Below are positions 14,581 to 22,328 of a stretch of 29,744 nucleotides of DNA, in pieces (within the stretch, counting starts at the first letter, position 1; each line of letters begins with the position of its first letter). Location of the stretch: assembly GCA_023446735.1 (NCBI GenBank), contig JAEXPQ010000146.1, positions 1 to 29,744 on the forward strand, written 5' to 3'. Source of the stretch: Verrucomicrobiota bacterium (GTDB lineage: Bacteria; Verrucomicrobiota; Verrucomicrobiia; Opitutales; Opitutaceae). Position numbers and translations under genes: made by a program. The notes beneath the pieces were generated by a model. That model ran no database searches and was not told where the DNA came from. It was given only the letters and a program-made list of their open reading frames with translations.

Positions 14581-14991
14581 TCAACCGCGGCGGCGGCGCT
14601 TGAGGTCGAGCTGGGCGTACGCGAAACGCATCACGCCTTCGAGGCGTTCGGCTTCTTCGGCGCTGATACTCTGCTTCTGCGCGAGAGCTTCCTCGGCCCG
14701 GCGGCAGGCCTTCTCGACGGCCGCCTCGTCGATCGCCGCGACATTGATCGCCTGTTCGGCGAGCACGCTGACCTTGTCGCCGGCGATCTCCGCAAAGCCA
14801 CGACCGCAGGCGAGGGATTCGGTCGCGTGGCCTTTCTGCACGCGCAACTCGCCGTCCTCCAGCTGGGTAAGCAGCGGGATATGGCCGGGCAGGATGCCGA
14901 TTTCGCCCTGCACCGTGGGCAGCACGACGGTGTCGACCGTATCGGAGTAGACGCAGCCTTCGGGGGTGACGATTTCGAGGGTCAGAGGCAT
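14581..14991 (-). CDS. atpC: F1Fo-ATP synthase epsilon subunit
   Basis: 136 residues with the typical N-terminal beta-sandwich (LTLEIVTPEGCVYSDTVDTVVLPTVQGEIGILPGHIPLLTQL) read in pieces through GRGFAEIAGDKVSVLAEQAI, and a C-terminal helical hairpin ending in a basic KRRRRG. The epsilon subunit sits on the central stalk next to gamma and the c-ring and can inhibit ATP hydrolysis. It is the last gene of the atp operon. It is separated from atpD by a 112-base gap filled by a heptad array that can fold back on itself, unlike the shorter repeat-free gaps elsewhere in the operon. Confidence 0.95.
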   Translation of the reverse strand: MPLTLEIVTPEGCVYSDTVDTVVLPTVQGEIGILPGHIPLLTQLEDGELRVQKGHATESLACGRGFAEIAGDKVSVLAEQAINVAAIDEAAVEKACRRAEEALAQKQSISAEEAERLEGVMRFAYAQLDLKRRRRG

Positions 14992-15000
14992 GGCCTGGAC

Positions 15001-15105
15001 GAATTCAGAAGTTGGAGTGCAGAATACAGAAGACTAGTGGGAGAATGCGGAGTCCCGGATCGGGATCGGTTTCAATTCTTCAGTCCGCATTCTCCATTCT
15101 GCCTT
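15001..15105. repeat. Fifteen-unit heptad array with fold-back, between atpD and atpC
   Basis: Fifteen 7-bp units keep one register. Eight of the first ten start with GA (GAATTCA, GAAGTTG, GAGTGCA and so on), and the last five are the complementary type with CATT or AATT. An 11-bp inverted repeat (GAGAATGCGGA at 15041-15051 with 15084-15094) encloses a second short stem TCCCG/CGGGA at 15053-15065. The array begins nine bases from the atpC ATG and reaches into the atpD stop codon (TAA read from 15106 to 15104). Confidence 0.85.
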
Positions 15106-16525
15106 AGGCCGCCGGCTTGGCGGCCGCGAGCACGTCCTCGATACCGCCCTTGTTGTAGAAGTCGCCCTCGGAGATGTGGTCGAGCTCGCCGGAGAGGATC
15201 ATCTTGAAGCCGCGGATGGTCTCGGCGACCGGGACGATCTTGCCGGGCACGCCGTTGAAGACCTCGGCCACGTTGAGCGGCTGGGCGAGGAACTTCTGGA
15301 TCTTGCGGGCGCGATAGACCGTCTGCTTGTCCTCGGGGGAGAGCTCGTCGAGGCCGAGAATGGCGATGATGTCCTGCAGATCCTTGTAGCGCTGGAGCAC
15401 ACGCTGCACGCCGCGAGCGACATCGTAGTGCTCCTGGCCGACGATCGCGGGGTCCAGCGCCTTCGAGCCGGAGGCGAGCGGGTCGACCGCCGGGTAGATG
15501 CCGAGCTCGGCGATCGAGCGCTCGAGCACGATGGTCGAGTCGAGGTGGGCGAAGGTGTTGGCGGGGGCCGGGTCGGTCAGGTCGTCCGCGGGCACGTAGA
15601 CGGCCTGGAACGAGGTGATCGAGCCCTTCTTGGTCGAGGTGATGCGTTCCTGGAGAATGCCCATCTCGTTGGCGAGGGTCGGCTGGTAACCGACCGCCGA
15701 AGGCGGACGGCCGAGCAGCGCGGAGACCTCCGAGCCGGCCTGGGAGAAGCGGAAGATGTTGTCGACGAAGAGCAGCACGTCCTGGTTCTTCTCGTCGCGG
15801 AAGTACTCGGCCATCGTGAGCGCCGTCAGGCCCACGCGCATACGGGCGCCCGGCGGCTCGTTCATCTGGCCGTAGACGAGGGCGACCTTGGACTTGGAGA
15901 GGTCCTCCTGCACAATGACCTTCGACTCGCTCATCTCGTGGTAGAGGTCGTTGCCCTCGCGGGAGCGCTCGCCGACACCGGCGAAGACGGAGTAGCCGCC
16001 GTGCGTCTTCGCGATGTTGTTGATGAGCTCCATAATGACGACGGTCTTGCCGACCCCGGCGCCGCCGAAGGCGCCGATCTTGCCGCCCTTCATGAAGGGG
16101 CAGATGAGGTCGATGACCTTGATGCCGGTGGTGAGGATCTTCGGCTTGGTCTCCTGGTCGACCAGCGCCGGCGCGGGCCGGTGGATGGGCGAGAGGCGAT
16201 CGTAGTTGACCGGGCCGCGGTTGTCGACCGGTTCGCCGATGACGTTGAAGATGCGGCCGAGCACGCCGGCGCCGACCGGGACGGAGATGGGCGCCCCCGT
16301 GTCGGTCACTTCGGCACCGCGGACGAGGCCCTCGGTGCTGGACATGGCGACCGCGCGCACGATGCCCTCGCCGAGGTGCTGCTGGACCTCGAGGACGAGG
16401 CGGCTGGTCTTGCCCTGCAGGCGGATGTCGACCTGCAGCGCTTGGAGAATCGGCGGCACGCTGCCGGCCGCGAACTGCACGTCGACGACGGCGCCGATGA
16501 CCTGGGTGATCTTGCCTTTGTTCAT
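15104..16525 (-). CDS. atpD: F1Fo-ATP synthase beta subunit
   Basis: The catalytic subunit of F1, 473 residues. The Walker A loop is GGAGVGKT, followed by the catalytic Glu/Arg region GERSREGNDLYHEM and the Walker B strand VLLFVDNIFRFSQAGSE. The lever region usually written DELSEED is DELSPEDK here. N-terminal GKITQVIGAVVDVQF starts right at the ATG at 16525, so the start is secure. It lies 38 bases after atpG in a leader that is almost all pyrimidine. The extra loop with TKKGSITSFQAVYVPADDLT is normal for the family. Confidence 0.98.
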   Translation of the reverse strand: MNKGKITQVIGAVVDVQFAAGSVPPILQALQVDIRLQGKTSRLVLEVQQHLGEGIVRAVAMSSTEGLVRGAEVTDTGAPISVPVGAGVLGRIFNVIGEPVDNRGPVNYDRLSPIHRPAPALVDQETKPKILTTGIKVIDLICPFMKGGKIGAFGGAGVGKTVVIMELINNIAKTHGGYSVFAGVGERSREGNDLYHEMSESKVIVQEDLSKSKVALVYGQMNEPPGARMRVGLTALTMAEYFRDEKNQDVLLFVDNIFRFSQAGSEVSALLGRPPSAVGYQPTLANEMGILQERITSTKKGSITSFQAVYVPADDLTDPAPANTFAHLDSTIVLERSIAELGIYPAVDPLASGSKALDPAIVGQEHYDVARGVQRVLQRYKDLQDIIAILGLDELSPEDKQTVYRARKIQKFLAQPLNVAEVFNGVPGKIVPVAETIRGFKMILSGELDHISEGDFYNKGGIEDVLAAAKPAA

Positions 16526-16563
16526 GAGCGGAAAGGGAGTGGGAGGACGGGGCGAGGGGTGGG

Positions 16564-17439
16564 TCAGGCCGACTGGGCCATCTGGGAGGCGGAGATCTCG
16601 AGGATCTCGGCAGTGATGCCGGCCTGGCGGGCCTTGTTGTACTGGAGGGTGAGGTCGTCGAGCAGCTTGGAGGCGTTGTCCTTGGCTGTCTTCATCGCGA
16701 CCATACGCGCGCTGTGCTCGGAGGCGCGGGCGGAGAGCACGAGCTGGTAGAGGTGGCGGTTGACGTAGAAGGGCAGGAGCGCCTCGAGCACCTGGTGCGG
16801 GTCGGGCTCGAAGAGCATCTCGCGGTCGTCGGCCTTCGCCGTCACCCCCGAGTCGGTCTGGAGCTGGGCGAGGAAGTCCTTCAGGTTGGAGAGCGGCAGC
16901 ACCGGACGGACGGTCGGCTCCTGTACGAGTGTGTTACGGAAGCGAGGATACACCACCTCGATGGTGTCGATCTCGCCGTCGAGGTACTGCTTCACCATGT
17001 ATTCGACGATCGGGCGCACCTCGGCGAACGGCGTGCGGTCGCTGACGGTGAAGTCCGCCACCAGGTTGCGCTTGGTGCGGGTGAGGAACTGCGCGCCCTT
17101 GCGGCCCACGGCGACGAACATCGCCGGGGTCTTGATCTCGGAGACGAGGCGGAAGAGGTTGCTGTTGAGCGGGCCGCAGAGGCCCTTGTCCGTCGTGATG
17201 AGCAGGATGCCGCGGGTCTTCACCGGGCGCTCGGCGAGGAAGGGGTGGAGGGACTCGTCGACCCGGGAGGTGATGGCCGCGAGCATGTTGGCCAGCAGCT
17301 GCGCATAAGGCCGGCCCGCCAGTGCGGCCTGCTGCGCCTTCTTCATCTTCGACGCCGCGACCAACTCCATCGCCTTGGTGATCTGGCGGGTGTTCTTGAC
17401 GGACTTGAGGCGGCGGCGGATGTCGCGGGTGGAGGCCAT
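16564..17439 (-). CDS. atpG: F1Fo-ATP synthase gamma subunit
   Basis: 291 residues, close to the usual 285-290. The N-terminal coiled-coil strand starts at MASTRDIRRRLKSVKNTRQI followed by TKAMELVAASKMKKAQ, the Rossmann-like middle has LLITTDKGLCGPLNSNLFR, and the C-terminal helix includes ARMVAMKTAKDNASKLLDDL and LQYNKARQAGITAEI. Gamma is the rotating shaft that links the c-ring to the catalytic sites. A 109-base gap separates it from atpA, longer than most gaps in the operon, with no feature I could name in it apart from a C-rich stretch. Confidence 0.97.
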   Translation of the reverse strand: MASTRDIRRRLKSVKNTRQITKAMELVAASKMKKAQQAALAGRPYAQLLANMLAAITSRVDESLHPFLAERPVKTRGILLITTDKGLCGPLNSNLFRLVSEIKTPAMFVAVGRKGAQFLTRTKRNLVADFTVSDRTPFAEVRPIVEYMVKQYLDGEIDTIEVVYPRFRNTLVQEPTVRPVLPLSNLKDFLAQLQTDSGVTAKADDREMLFEPDPHQVLEALLPFYVNRHLYQLVLSARASEHSARMVAMKTAKDNASKLLDDLTLQYNKARQAGITAEILEISASQMAQSA

Positions 17440-17548
17440 TGAGGGATGACGCGGAGAAGTGGGTGTCGGGGGGAGCGCGGGACGGCGGAGGTCGCTTCGT
17501 GGTGGTGCGTTCGCCGCGCTCTAGTCGATGCTGGCTGCGCCGGGTTTC

Positions 17549-19084
17549 CTAGACCGTGAACGTTTTCCGCCACTCCTCGACCGCGGGCTTGAGCTCGGCG
17601 GCGAGGGCGTCGTTGAAAACCTTCTCCTTGGCGAGGGTGGCGAGGTAGGCGGCCTTCCGGGCGGAGAGGAAGTCGCGGAGGCTGGCGGCCGCCTCGACGA
17701 TCTTCGCCACGGGGATGGAGTCGAAGAAGTTGTTCTGCATGGCCCAGAGCACGGCGGCCTGCAGCTCGATGGGCTGCGGCTGGAACTGGGGCTGCTTGAA
17801 CAGCTCGGTGATGCGGGCGCCGCGGTCGAGCTGGGCCTTGGTGCGGGCGTCGAGGTCGGAGCCGAACTGGGCGAAGGCGGCCAGTTCGCGGAACTGCGCG
17901 AGCTCGCCCTTGAGCTTGCCGGCGACCTGCTTGGTCATCTTCAGCTGGGCCGAGGAGCCGACGCGAGAGACCGACAGGCCGACCGAGATGGCCGGGCGCT
18001 GGCCCTGGTTGAAGAGATCCGTCTCCAGGAAGATCTGACCGTCGGTGATCGAGATGACGTTGGTCGGGATGTACGCGGAGACGTCGCCGGCCTGCGTCTC
18101 GATGATGGGCAGCGCGGTGAGCGAGCCGCCGCCGTTCTCGTCGTTGAGACGCGCGGCGCGCTCGAGCAGGCGGGAGTGGAGGTAGAAGACGTCGCCAGGA
18201 TAGGCCTCGCGGCCGGAGGGACGCTTGAGGACCAGCGAGATCTGGCGGTAGGCGACGGCGTGCTTGGAGAGATCGTCGTAGACGACGAGGGCGTCCATGC
18301 CGTTGGCCATGAACCATTCGCCGATCGCGGCGCCGGAATAGGGCGCGAGGTACTGGTTGGCCGGATTATCGGAGGCCGGAGCGGAGACCAGGATCGTGTA
18401 CTCCATCGCGCCGGCTTCCTCGAGCGTGCCGATGGTGCGGGCGACGTTGGCGTTCTTCTGGCCGACGACGACGTAGATCGAATACACCGGACGGAACTTC
18501 GGGTCGCCCGAGGCGAGGCCGGCCTTGTTGATCCGGGCCTGGTTGATGATGGTGTCGACCGCGATGGCGGTCTTGCCGGTGCCGCGGTCGCCGATGATGA
18601 GCTCGCGCTGGCCGCGGCCGATCGGGATCATCGAATCGATCGACATGATACCGGTGAGCAGCGGCTGGTTGACGGAGCGCCGCGCGATGATGCCGGGGGC
18701 GATCTTCTCGACGGGGTTGGTCTCCTTGGCGTCGATGGGGCCCTTGCCGTCGATGGGGCGACCGAGGGCGTCGACCACGCGGCCGAGGAGGGCCTTGCCG
18801 ACCGGGACCGAGAGCAGGCGGCCGGTCGTGCGGCACTCGTCGCCTTCCTTGAGCTTGGCGACATCGCCGAGGAGGACGCAGCCCACCTCGTCTTCCTCGA
18901 GGTTGAGCGCGATGCCGATGACATCGCCGGGGAACTGGACCATCTCGTTGTACATCACGTCCGAGAGGCCGTCGACCTTGGCGACGCCGTCGGCGAGCGT
19001 GCGGATGTGGCCGACGTTCTTCTTGACCGTGCCGGTCTGGAGTTTGGCGATCTGTTGCTCGATTTGTTCGATGACGGAGCTCAT
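17549..19084 (-). CDS. atpA: F1Fo-ATP synthase alpha subunit
   Basis: 511 residues, the regulatory nucleotide-binding subunit of the F1 hexamer. It has the N-terminal strand GTVKKNVGHIRTLADGVAKV, the Walker A loop GDRGTGKTAI, the VYVVVGQKNANV region, and the C-terminal block VGSSAQLKMTKQVAGKLKGE, all diagnostic of alpha rather than beta. The start at 19084 gives a normal N-terminal helix (SSVIEQIEQQIAKL) that binds the delta subunit. It follows atpH by 54 bases with a pyrimidine-rich leader and no Shine-Dalgarno. Confidence 0.98.
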   Translation of the reverse strand: MSSVIEQIEQQIAKLQTGTVKKNVGHIRTLADGVAKVDGLSDVMYNEMVQFPGDVIGIALNLEEDEVGCVLLGDVAKLKEGDECRTTGRLLSVPVGKALLGRVVDALGRPIDGKGPIDAKETNPVEKIAPGIIARRSVNQPLLTGIMSIDSMIPIGRGQRELIIGDRGTGKTAIAVDTIINQARINKAGLASGDPKFRPVYSIYVVVGQKNANVARTIGTLEEAGAMEYTILVSAPASDNPANQYLAPYSGAAIGEWFMANGMDALVVYDDLSKHAVAYRQISLVLKRPSGREAYPGDVFYLHSRLLERAARLNDENGGGSLTALPIIETQAGDVSAYIPTNVISITDGQIFLETDLFNQGQRPAISVGLSVSRVGSSAQLKMTKQVAGKLKGELAQFRELAAFAQFGSDLDARTKAQLDRGARITELFKQPQFQPQPIELQAAVLWAMQNNFFDSIPVAKIVEAAASLRDFLSARKAAYLATLAKEKVFNDALAAELKPAVEEWRKTFTV

Positions 19085-19138
19085 GGGCGCGTGCGCTGAG
19101 GGAGAAGGAGAGGCGGAGAAGGGAGGGGGCCGGCTGGG

Positions 19139-19534
19139 TCAGACGGCGGCGGTGGAGAGAATCTCGAGCTGGCTGGCGATGGAGCGTTCGAAGACGTCGT
19201 CGCCGATGGAGACGCGGACGCCGGCGATCAACGCCGGGTTCTCGACCGCGGCGGCCGAGACGGGACGCTGGTAGATCTTCGAAAGTTCCGCGACGATGGA
19301 CGGGATGGCACCGCCCGCGAGCGCGCCGGAGAATTCGATACGAGCGCGCGAGCGGTTGAACTCACGAAGGGCCAACCGGTGGTATTCGCGGAGAAGGGAG
19401 GCGGCGTGGGCCGGACGCTTCTGCTCGAACCACGCCAGCACGCCCTGCACCTTCGGCTCGGAAAGCTGGCCGTTGTCGAGGCTGAGCGAGAGCAGGAGCT
19501 TGGCGGTGGCGCGGATCTGTTTGGTGGCGGGCAT
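19139..19534 (-). CDS. atpH: F1Fo-ATP synthase delta subunit, short form
   Basis: Assigned by position between atpF and atpA and by the C-terminal motif NPALIAGVRVSIGDDVFERS, which matches the conserved end of delta/OSCP. At 131 residues it is about 45 shorter than typical delta subunits (roughly 175-180), and the usual six-helix N-terminal domain appears reduced rather than the C-terminus being lost. Delta joins the peripheral stalk (b subunits) to the top of alpha. The ATG at 19534 is the only good start; no upstream in-frame extension was found, and the frame is clean, so this looks like a genuine short form rather than a frameshift. Confidence 0.85.
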   Translation of the reverse strand: MPATKQIRATAKLLLSLSLDNGQLSEPKVQGVLAWFEQKRPAHAASLLREYHRLALREFNRSRARIEFSGALAGGAIPSIVAELSKIYQRPVSAAAVENPALIAGVRVSIGDDVFERSIASQLEILSTAAV

Positions 19535-19571
19535 CTTGGCGCGGGTGCTGAAGTGAAGCGCGTCGGGCTGC

Positions 19572-20153
19572 TCAGACGCCGGTCAATTCACGGGTGGCGG
19601 CCTGGGTGTAGCGCGACTTTTCGTCGGCCGAGAGCTCCTTGGCGAGGACCTTCCCGGTGGTGAGGGTGACGAGGCGGGCGATCTCGGTGCGGACCTCGGC
19701 GATCATCTTGCCGCGCTCGAGTTCGATCGCCTGCTGGGCCTTGGCGAGCATGGCGCTGGTCTGGGCGGCGGTGTCCTGCGTTTGGCGGTCGGCCAGCTCC
19801 TTCGCGGTCTTGCGGGCGTCGTTGACGATCGCCTGGGCCTCGAGGGCCGCCTTGCGGAGGAACTCCTCGCTCTGCTGGTTGGCCTGCTCAAGCTTGGCCT
19901 TCATCTCCTCGGCGTACTTCAGGCCGGATTCAATCTTGTGCTGGCGCTCGTCCATCGTGGCGAGGACGGGCTTGAACATCCAGCGGTAGAGGATCAGGGC
20001 CAGTGCGGCGAAGGTGATGAACTGGACCAAGAAATGGCTCCACTCGATACCGAAGGTCTCCAACAGGCCGCGGATGCTGTCGAGAAAGCCGCCGGAGGAG
20101 GGACCATGAGCTTCGGGAGCCGCCGAAGCGAGGAAGAGCAAGTGGTGGAGCAT
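19572..20153 (-). CDS. atpF: F1Fo-ATP synthase subunit b
   Basis: 193 residues. One membrane helix near residues 40-60 (HFLVQFITFAALALILYRWM), then a long charged coiled coil beginning KPVLATMDERQHKIESGL and rich in Ala, Glu, Gln and Lys, as expected for the peripheral stalk. Subunit b is usually about 155-165 residues; the extra length is mainly at the N-terminus, where MLHHLLFLASAAPEAHG looks like a short signal peptide. Only one b-type gene is present, so the stalk is probably a homodimer. The gap from atpE holds a strong hairpin, and no Shine-Dalgarno precedes the ATG. Confidence 0.93.
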   Translation of the reverse strand: MLHHLLFLASAAPEAHGPSSGGFLDSIRGLLETFGIEWSHFLVQFITFAALALILYRWMFKPVLATMDERQHKIESGLKYAEEMKAKLEQANQQSEEFLRKAALEAQAIVNDARKTAKELADRQTQDTAAQTSAMLAKAQQAIELERGKMIAEVRTEIARLVTLTTGKVLAKELSADEKSRYTQAATRELTGV

Positions 20154-20173
20154 GGCGAGTGGAAGGGAAAGGG

Positions 20174-20199
20174 CTCACGCCGGCAGCGGCCGGCGTGAG
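20174..20199 (-). terminator. Strong intercistronic hairpin between atpE and atpF
   Basis: CTCACGCCGG at 20174-20183 is exactly complementary to 20190-20199, and the next pair also matches, leaving a 4-nt loop. In the direction of transcription it comes 12 bases after the atpE stop and is followed by CCCTTTCCCTTCC. It could stop part of the transcripts or shield the atpB-atpE message from 3' decay, either of which would favour the multi-copy c subunit. Confidence 0.55.
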
Positions 20200-20211
20200 G
20201 AAAGGAGACGA

Positions 20212-20430
20212 TTACTTGCCGAGGAACAGCGCGTAGAACGCGACGGCTTCGGCGAGCGCCATACCGATGATGGACTGGACGAGCACTTTGCCCGAGGCGC
20301 CGGGGTTACGGCCGACGGCCTCGACGGCCTTGGTGCCGATGAGACCGACGCCGATGGCGGCCGCCAAGCAGCCGAAGGCGCCCTGGATGCTGCCGGTGAT
20401 ACCTGTAGCTTCAGCGAGGAACGAGATCAT
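20212..20430 (-). CDS. atpE: F1Fo-ATP synthase subunit c
   Basis: 72 residues forming two membrane helices joined by the conserved polar loop RNP (41-43). The ion-carrying carboxylate is Glu61 in GMALAEAVAFYALF. The residues that bind sodium in Na+-type rings (a Gln in helix 1, and Ser-Thr directly after the Glu) are absent here: the Glu is followed by Ala-Val. The ring is therefore most likely proton-translocating. The start is taken at 20430 (MISFLAEATG), since the longer frame adds a polar stretch in front of the first helix. There is no Shine-Dalgarno; the leader is an A/C-rich stretch without G-runs. Confidence 0.95.
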   Translation of the reverse strand: MISFLAEATGITGSIQGAFGCLAAAIGVGLIGTKAVEAVGRNPGASGKVLVQSIIGMALAEAVAFYALFLGK

Positions 20431-20506
20431 GTGATGGATGGTGGTTGGTTGCGGTGTTGCGCCCGCCCGTCCGCGCACGTTGGCACGGTCCCGAGCGGGA
20501 AAGTGA

Positions 20507-21361
20507 TCAATGGTGGCCGCCTGCGCCCTCGGTCCCGTGGTCGTCGCCGTGGTTGCAGATCAGACCGATGTAAACGCTGGTCAGCAGCGTGAACACGAGC
20601 GCCTGCACGAAGCCGATCAGCAGCTCGAGGAAGTAGAACGGGAACGCGAAGGGAAAAGTCTGATGCAGCAGGTTCTCGCCGCCAAAGACATTGCCAAACA
20701 GTCGGAACGAGAGCGATACCGGTCGGAAACAGATCGAGATGATCTCAATGCCGCCGACGAGGAAGAAGATCAGGAAGAGGAAATAGTAGATGACCTTCGG
20801 CACCTCGTTCTTGTCGGCCTTGTTGCCGAAGATGTCGAAGAGCAGAACCTTCGGGCCCGCGTAGCGCATCACGATATAGAACCACGAGATCATCGCCACG
20901 GCCGCGAGCGCCAAGGTGGCGTTCATGTCGGCGGTGCCGGGGCGGATGAAGGGGATAAAGTGTCCGTCGTGCTCGAATCCGATGCTGCCGACACCAGGCA
21001 GCAAGCCGGCCCAGTTCTGAAGTAGAATGAAAAAGAACAGGCAGAGCAGAAGCGGCAGCGCCGCGCCGATGGCTTTCTTGCCGACGATCGGCGCCACGAT
21101 GTCTCGGACACCGCTCAAGGCCGCTTCGACGATCGCCTGACCTCTACCGGGGACGAGCTGCGGCCGGCGGATCATCAGACGCACCACGACGAGAATCAGC
21201 AGGGAAACGATCCAAGCCGTCACGATGCTATTGGTGATCGGCAGACCGAAGATCCTCAAGAGAACGTCCGCTTTCGCAGCGACTCCTTCGGAAGCATGCG
21301 CGACTCCGGCGGTGGCGACGGCGATGAATGCACTGGTCAAAACCCGACCGTTCATGGGCAT
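20507..21361 (-). CDS. atpB: F1Fo-ATP synthase subunit a
   Basis: 284 residues with five to six membrane helices. The key region SLSFRLFGNVFGGE contains the essential Arg that faces the c-ring Glu, and the C-terminal helix pair FLELLIGFVQALVFTLLTSVY is typical. The N-terminus MPMNGRVLTSAFIAVATAGV followed by AHASEG looks like a cleavable signal peptide, as seen in some subunit a proteins. ATGs at 21361 and 21355 are equivalent choices; the longer open frame reaches into the promoter region. The C-terminus is His/Asp/Gly-rich (HGDDHGTEGAGGHH). It is the first recognisable gene of the operon: no atpI lies before it. Confidence 0.95.
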   Translation of the reverse strand: MPMNGRVLTSAFIAVATAGVAHASEGVAAKADVLLRIFGLPITNSIVTAWIVSLLILVVVRLMIRRPQLVPGRGQAIVEAALSGVRDIVAPIVGKKAIGAALPLLLCLFFFILLQNWAGLLPGVGSIGFEHDGHFIPFIRPGTADMNATLALAAVAMISWFYIVMRYAGPKVLLFDIFGNKADKNEVPKVIYYFLFLIFFLVGGIEIISICFRPVSLSFRLFGNVFGGENLLHQTFPFAFPFYFLELLIGFVQALVFTLLTSVYIGLICNHGDDHGTEGAGGHH

Positions 21362-21473
21362 GTGGGCAAGTGGCGGAAGGAAAGGGGGGACGGCTCCAAT
21401 CGGCTCAAGCGCGAGTAGACTGAATGAAAAATGGCGGGACACGAGAACGAAGAACGCCCCCGGCCGAAGCAAA

Positions 21474-21502
21474 ACCTAAAGATCCGGGCCGGAAAGCTAC
21501 AA
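21474..21502 (-). promoter_or_regulatory. Weak candidate promoter for the atp operon
   Basis: In the 281-base gap between trmB and atpB, which shows no gene, TTGTAG at 21497-21502 and TTAGGT at 21474-21479 are 17 bases apart on the minus strand, about 115 bases before atpB. The spacing fits a housekeeping promoter but the -10 match is poor. The gap is noticeably richer in A+T than its surroundings around 21420-21540, as expected for a promoter region. Confidence 0.25.
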
Positions 21503-21642
21503 CGCTCGCTCATTAGAGAGGGCGGAAAGATTAGCGAGATTGCGACGTCGGCAAACCCGGCACCGGTCTTCTCCGCGGCGCAGGGTATCCAGCGCCCGAG
21601 CGCCACCGCCACCGTGTTTTCAGCACAGCGGGCGCGGCCAAG

Positions 21643-22245
21643 TCACGCCACCGCGGCCACGAGCGACTGGAAGGCGGGGGCCTTGAGCTGAAACACCGTG
21701 GCCTCCTCGAAGGGCCACGGCGCCTCCGGTACCAGGCGCCAACGCGAATCGCCCGCGATGACCTCGCGACCGGCGGCGAAGTATTCCTCGTGGTCGGTCC
21801 GGAAATAGAATCGGCCCCCCGGCGCCATTCGCGCGGCCAACGCCGCCATGAAATCGGGGCGGACGAGGCGGTTCTTGTGGTGCCGCTTCTTCGGCCACGG
21901 GTCGGGAAAGAGCAGGAACACCGTCTCGAAGACAATCCCGGGCGGGAGGGATTCGAGCAGTTCGACCGCCTCCGCCTTGTGGAAACAGAGATTCTTCAGT
22001 CCGGCGCGGTCGCGCTTCCGCGTCGCCCGTTCCAGGCGATCGGCGATGATATCGACGCCAAAACAAAACTCCCCCGGGTTCGCCTCGGCATAACGGGTGA
22101 GAAAGTGCCCATGCCCACAGCCAATCTCGAGCGTGATCCGGGCGGGCGGCACCGGCAACGCGGCCGAGAGCTCGGCGCGGAGTCGGGAGAGGCGTTCCTC
22201 GACATGGCGGACGAACTCGGGCTTGGCGCCGGGGTGGAATTGCAT
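21643..22245 (-). CDS. trmB: tRNA (guanine-N7-)-methyltransferase
   Basis: 200 residues. It makes m7G at position 46 of tRNAs with S-adenosylmethionine. The SAM-binding loop LEIGCGHGHFL, the second strand FGVDIIADRLERA, and the family hallmark LLFPDPWPKKRHHKNRLV are all present, and FRTDHEEYF matches the conserved C-terminal substrate region. The start at 22245 is fixed by GGAGG at 22250-22254, one of the few clear Shine-Dalgarno sites in this window; a longer frame upstream overlaps the phoR end. It is 83 bases after phoR on the same strand and is probably read with phoB and phoR. Confidence 0.95.
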   Translation of the reverse strand: MQFHPGAKPEFVRHVEERLSRLRAELSAALPVPPARITLEIGCGHGHFLTRYAEANPGEFCFGVDIIADRLERATRKRDRAGLKNLCFHKAEAVELLESLPPGIVFETVFLLFPDPWPKKRHHKNRLVRPDFMAALAARMAPGGRFYFRTDHEEYFAAGREVIAGDSRWRLVPEAPWPFEEATVFQLKAPAFQSLVAAVA

Positions 22246-22328
22246 GACCCCTCCATGCACCGGGTCCCCAGCCACGCTGACAACCGAAAAGTACCGGCGA
22301 GAACGCTCGTTACGGTGGGCCTCGCCAG

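Noticed and set aside
17528..19099. A 523-codon + strand frame opposite atpA (and a similar one opposite atpD at 15176-16750)
   Set aside because: Both mirror strongly conserved ATP synthase genes. The translations are Asp/Gly/Leu-rich antisense sequence with no known motif.
21362..21642. A small gene (atpI or other) between trmB and atpB
   Set aside because: The frames on both strands lack membrane helices or any known motif. The A+T-richer stretch fits a promoter region better.
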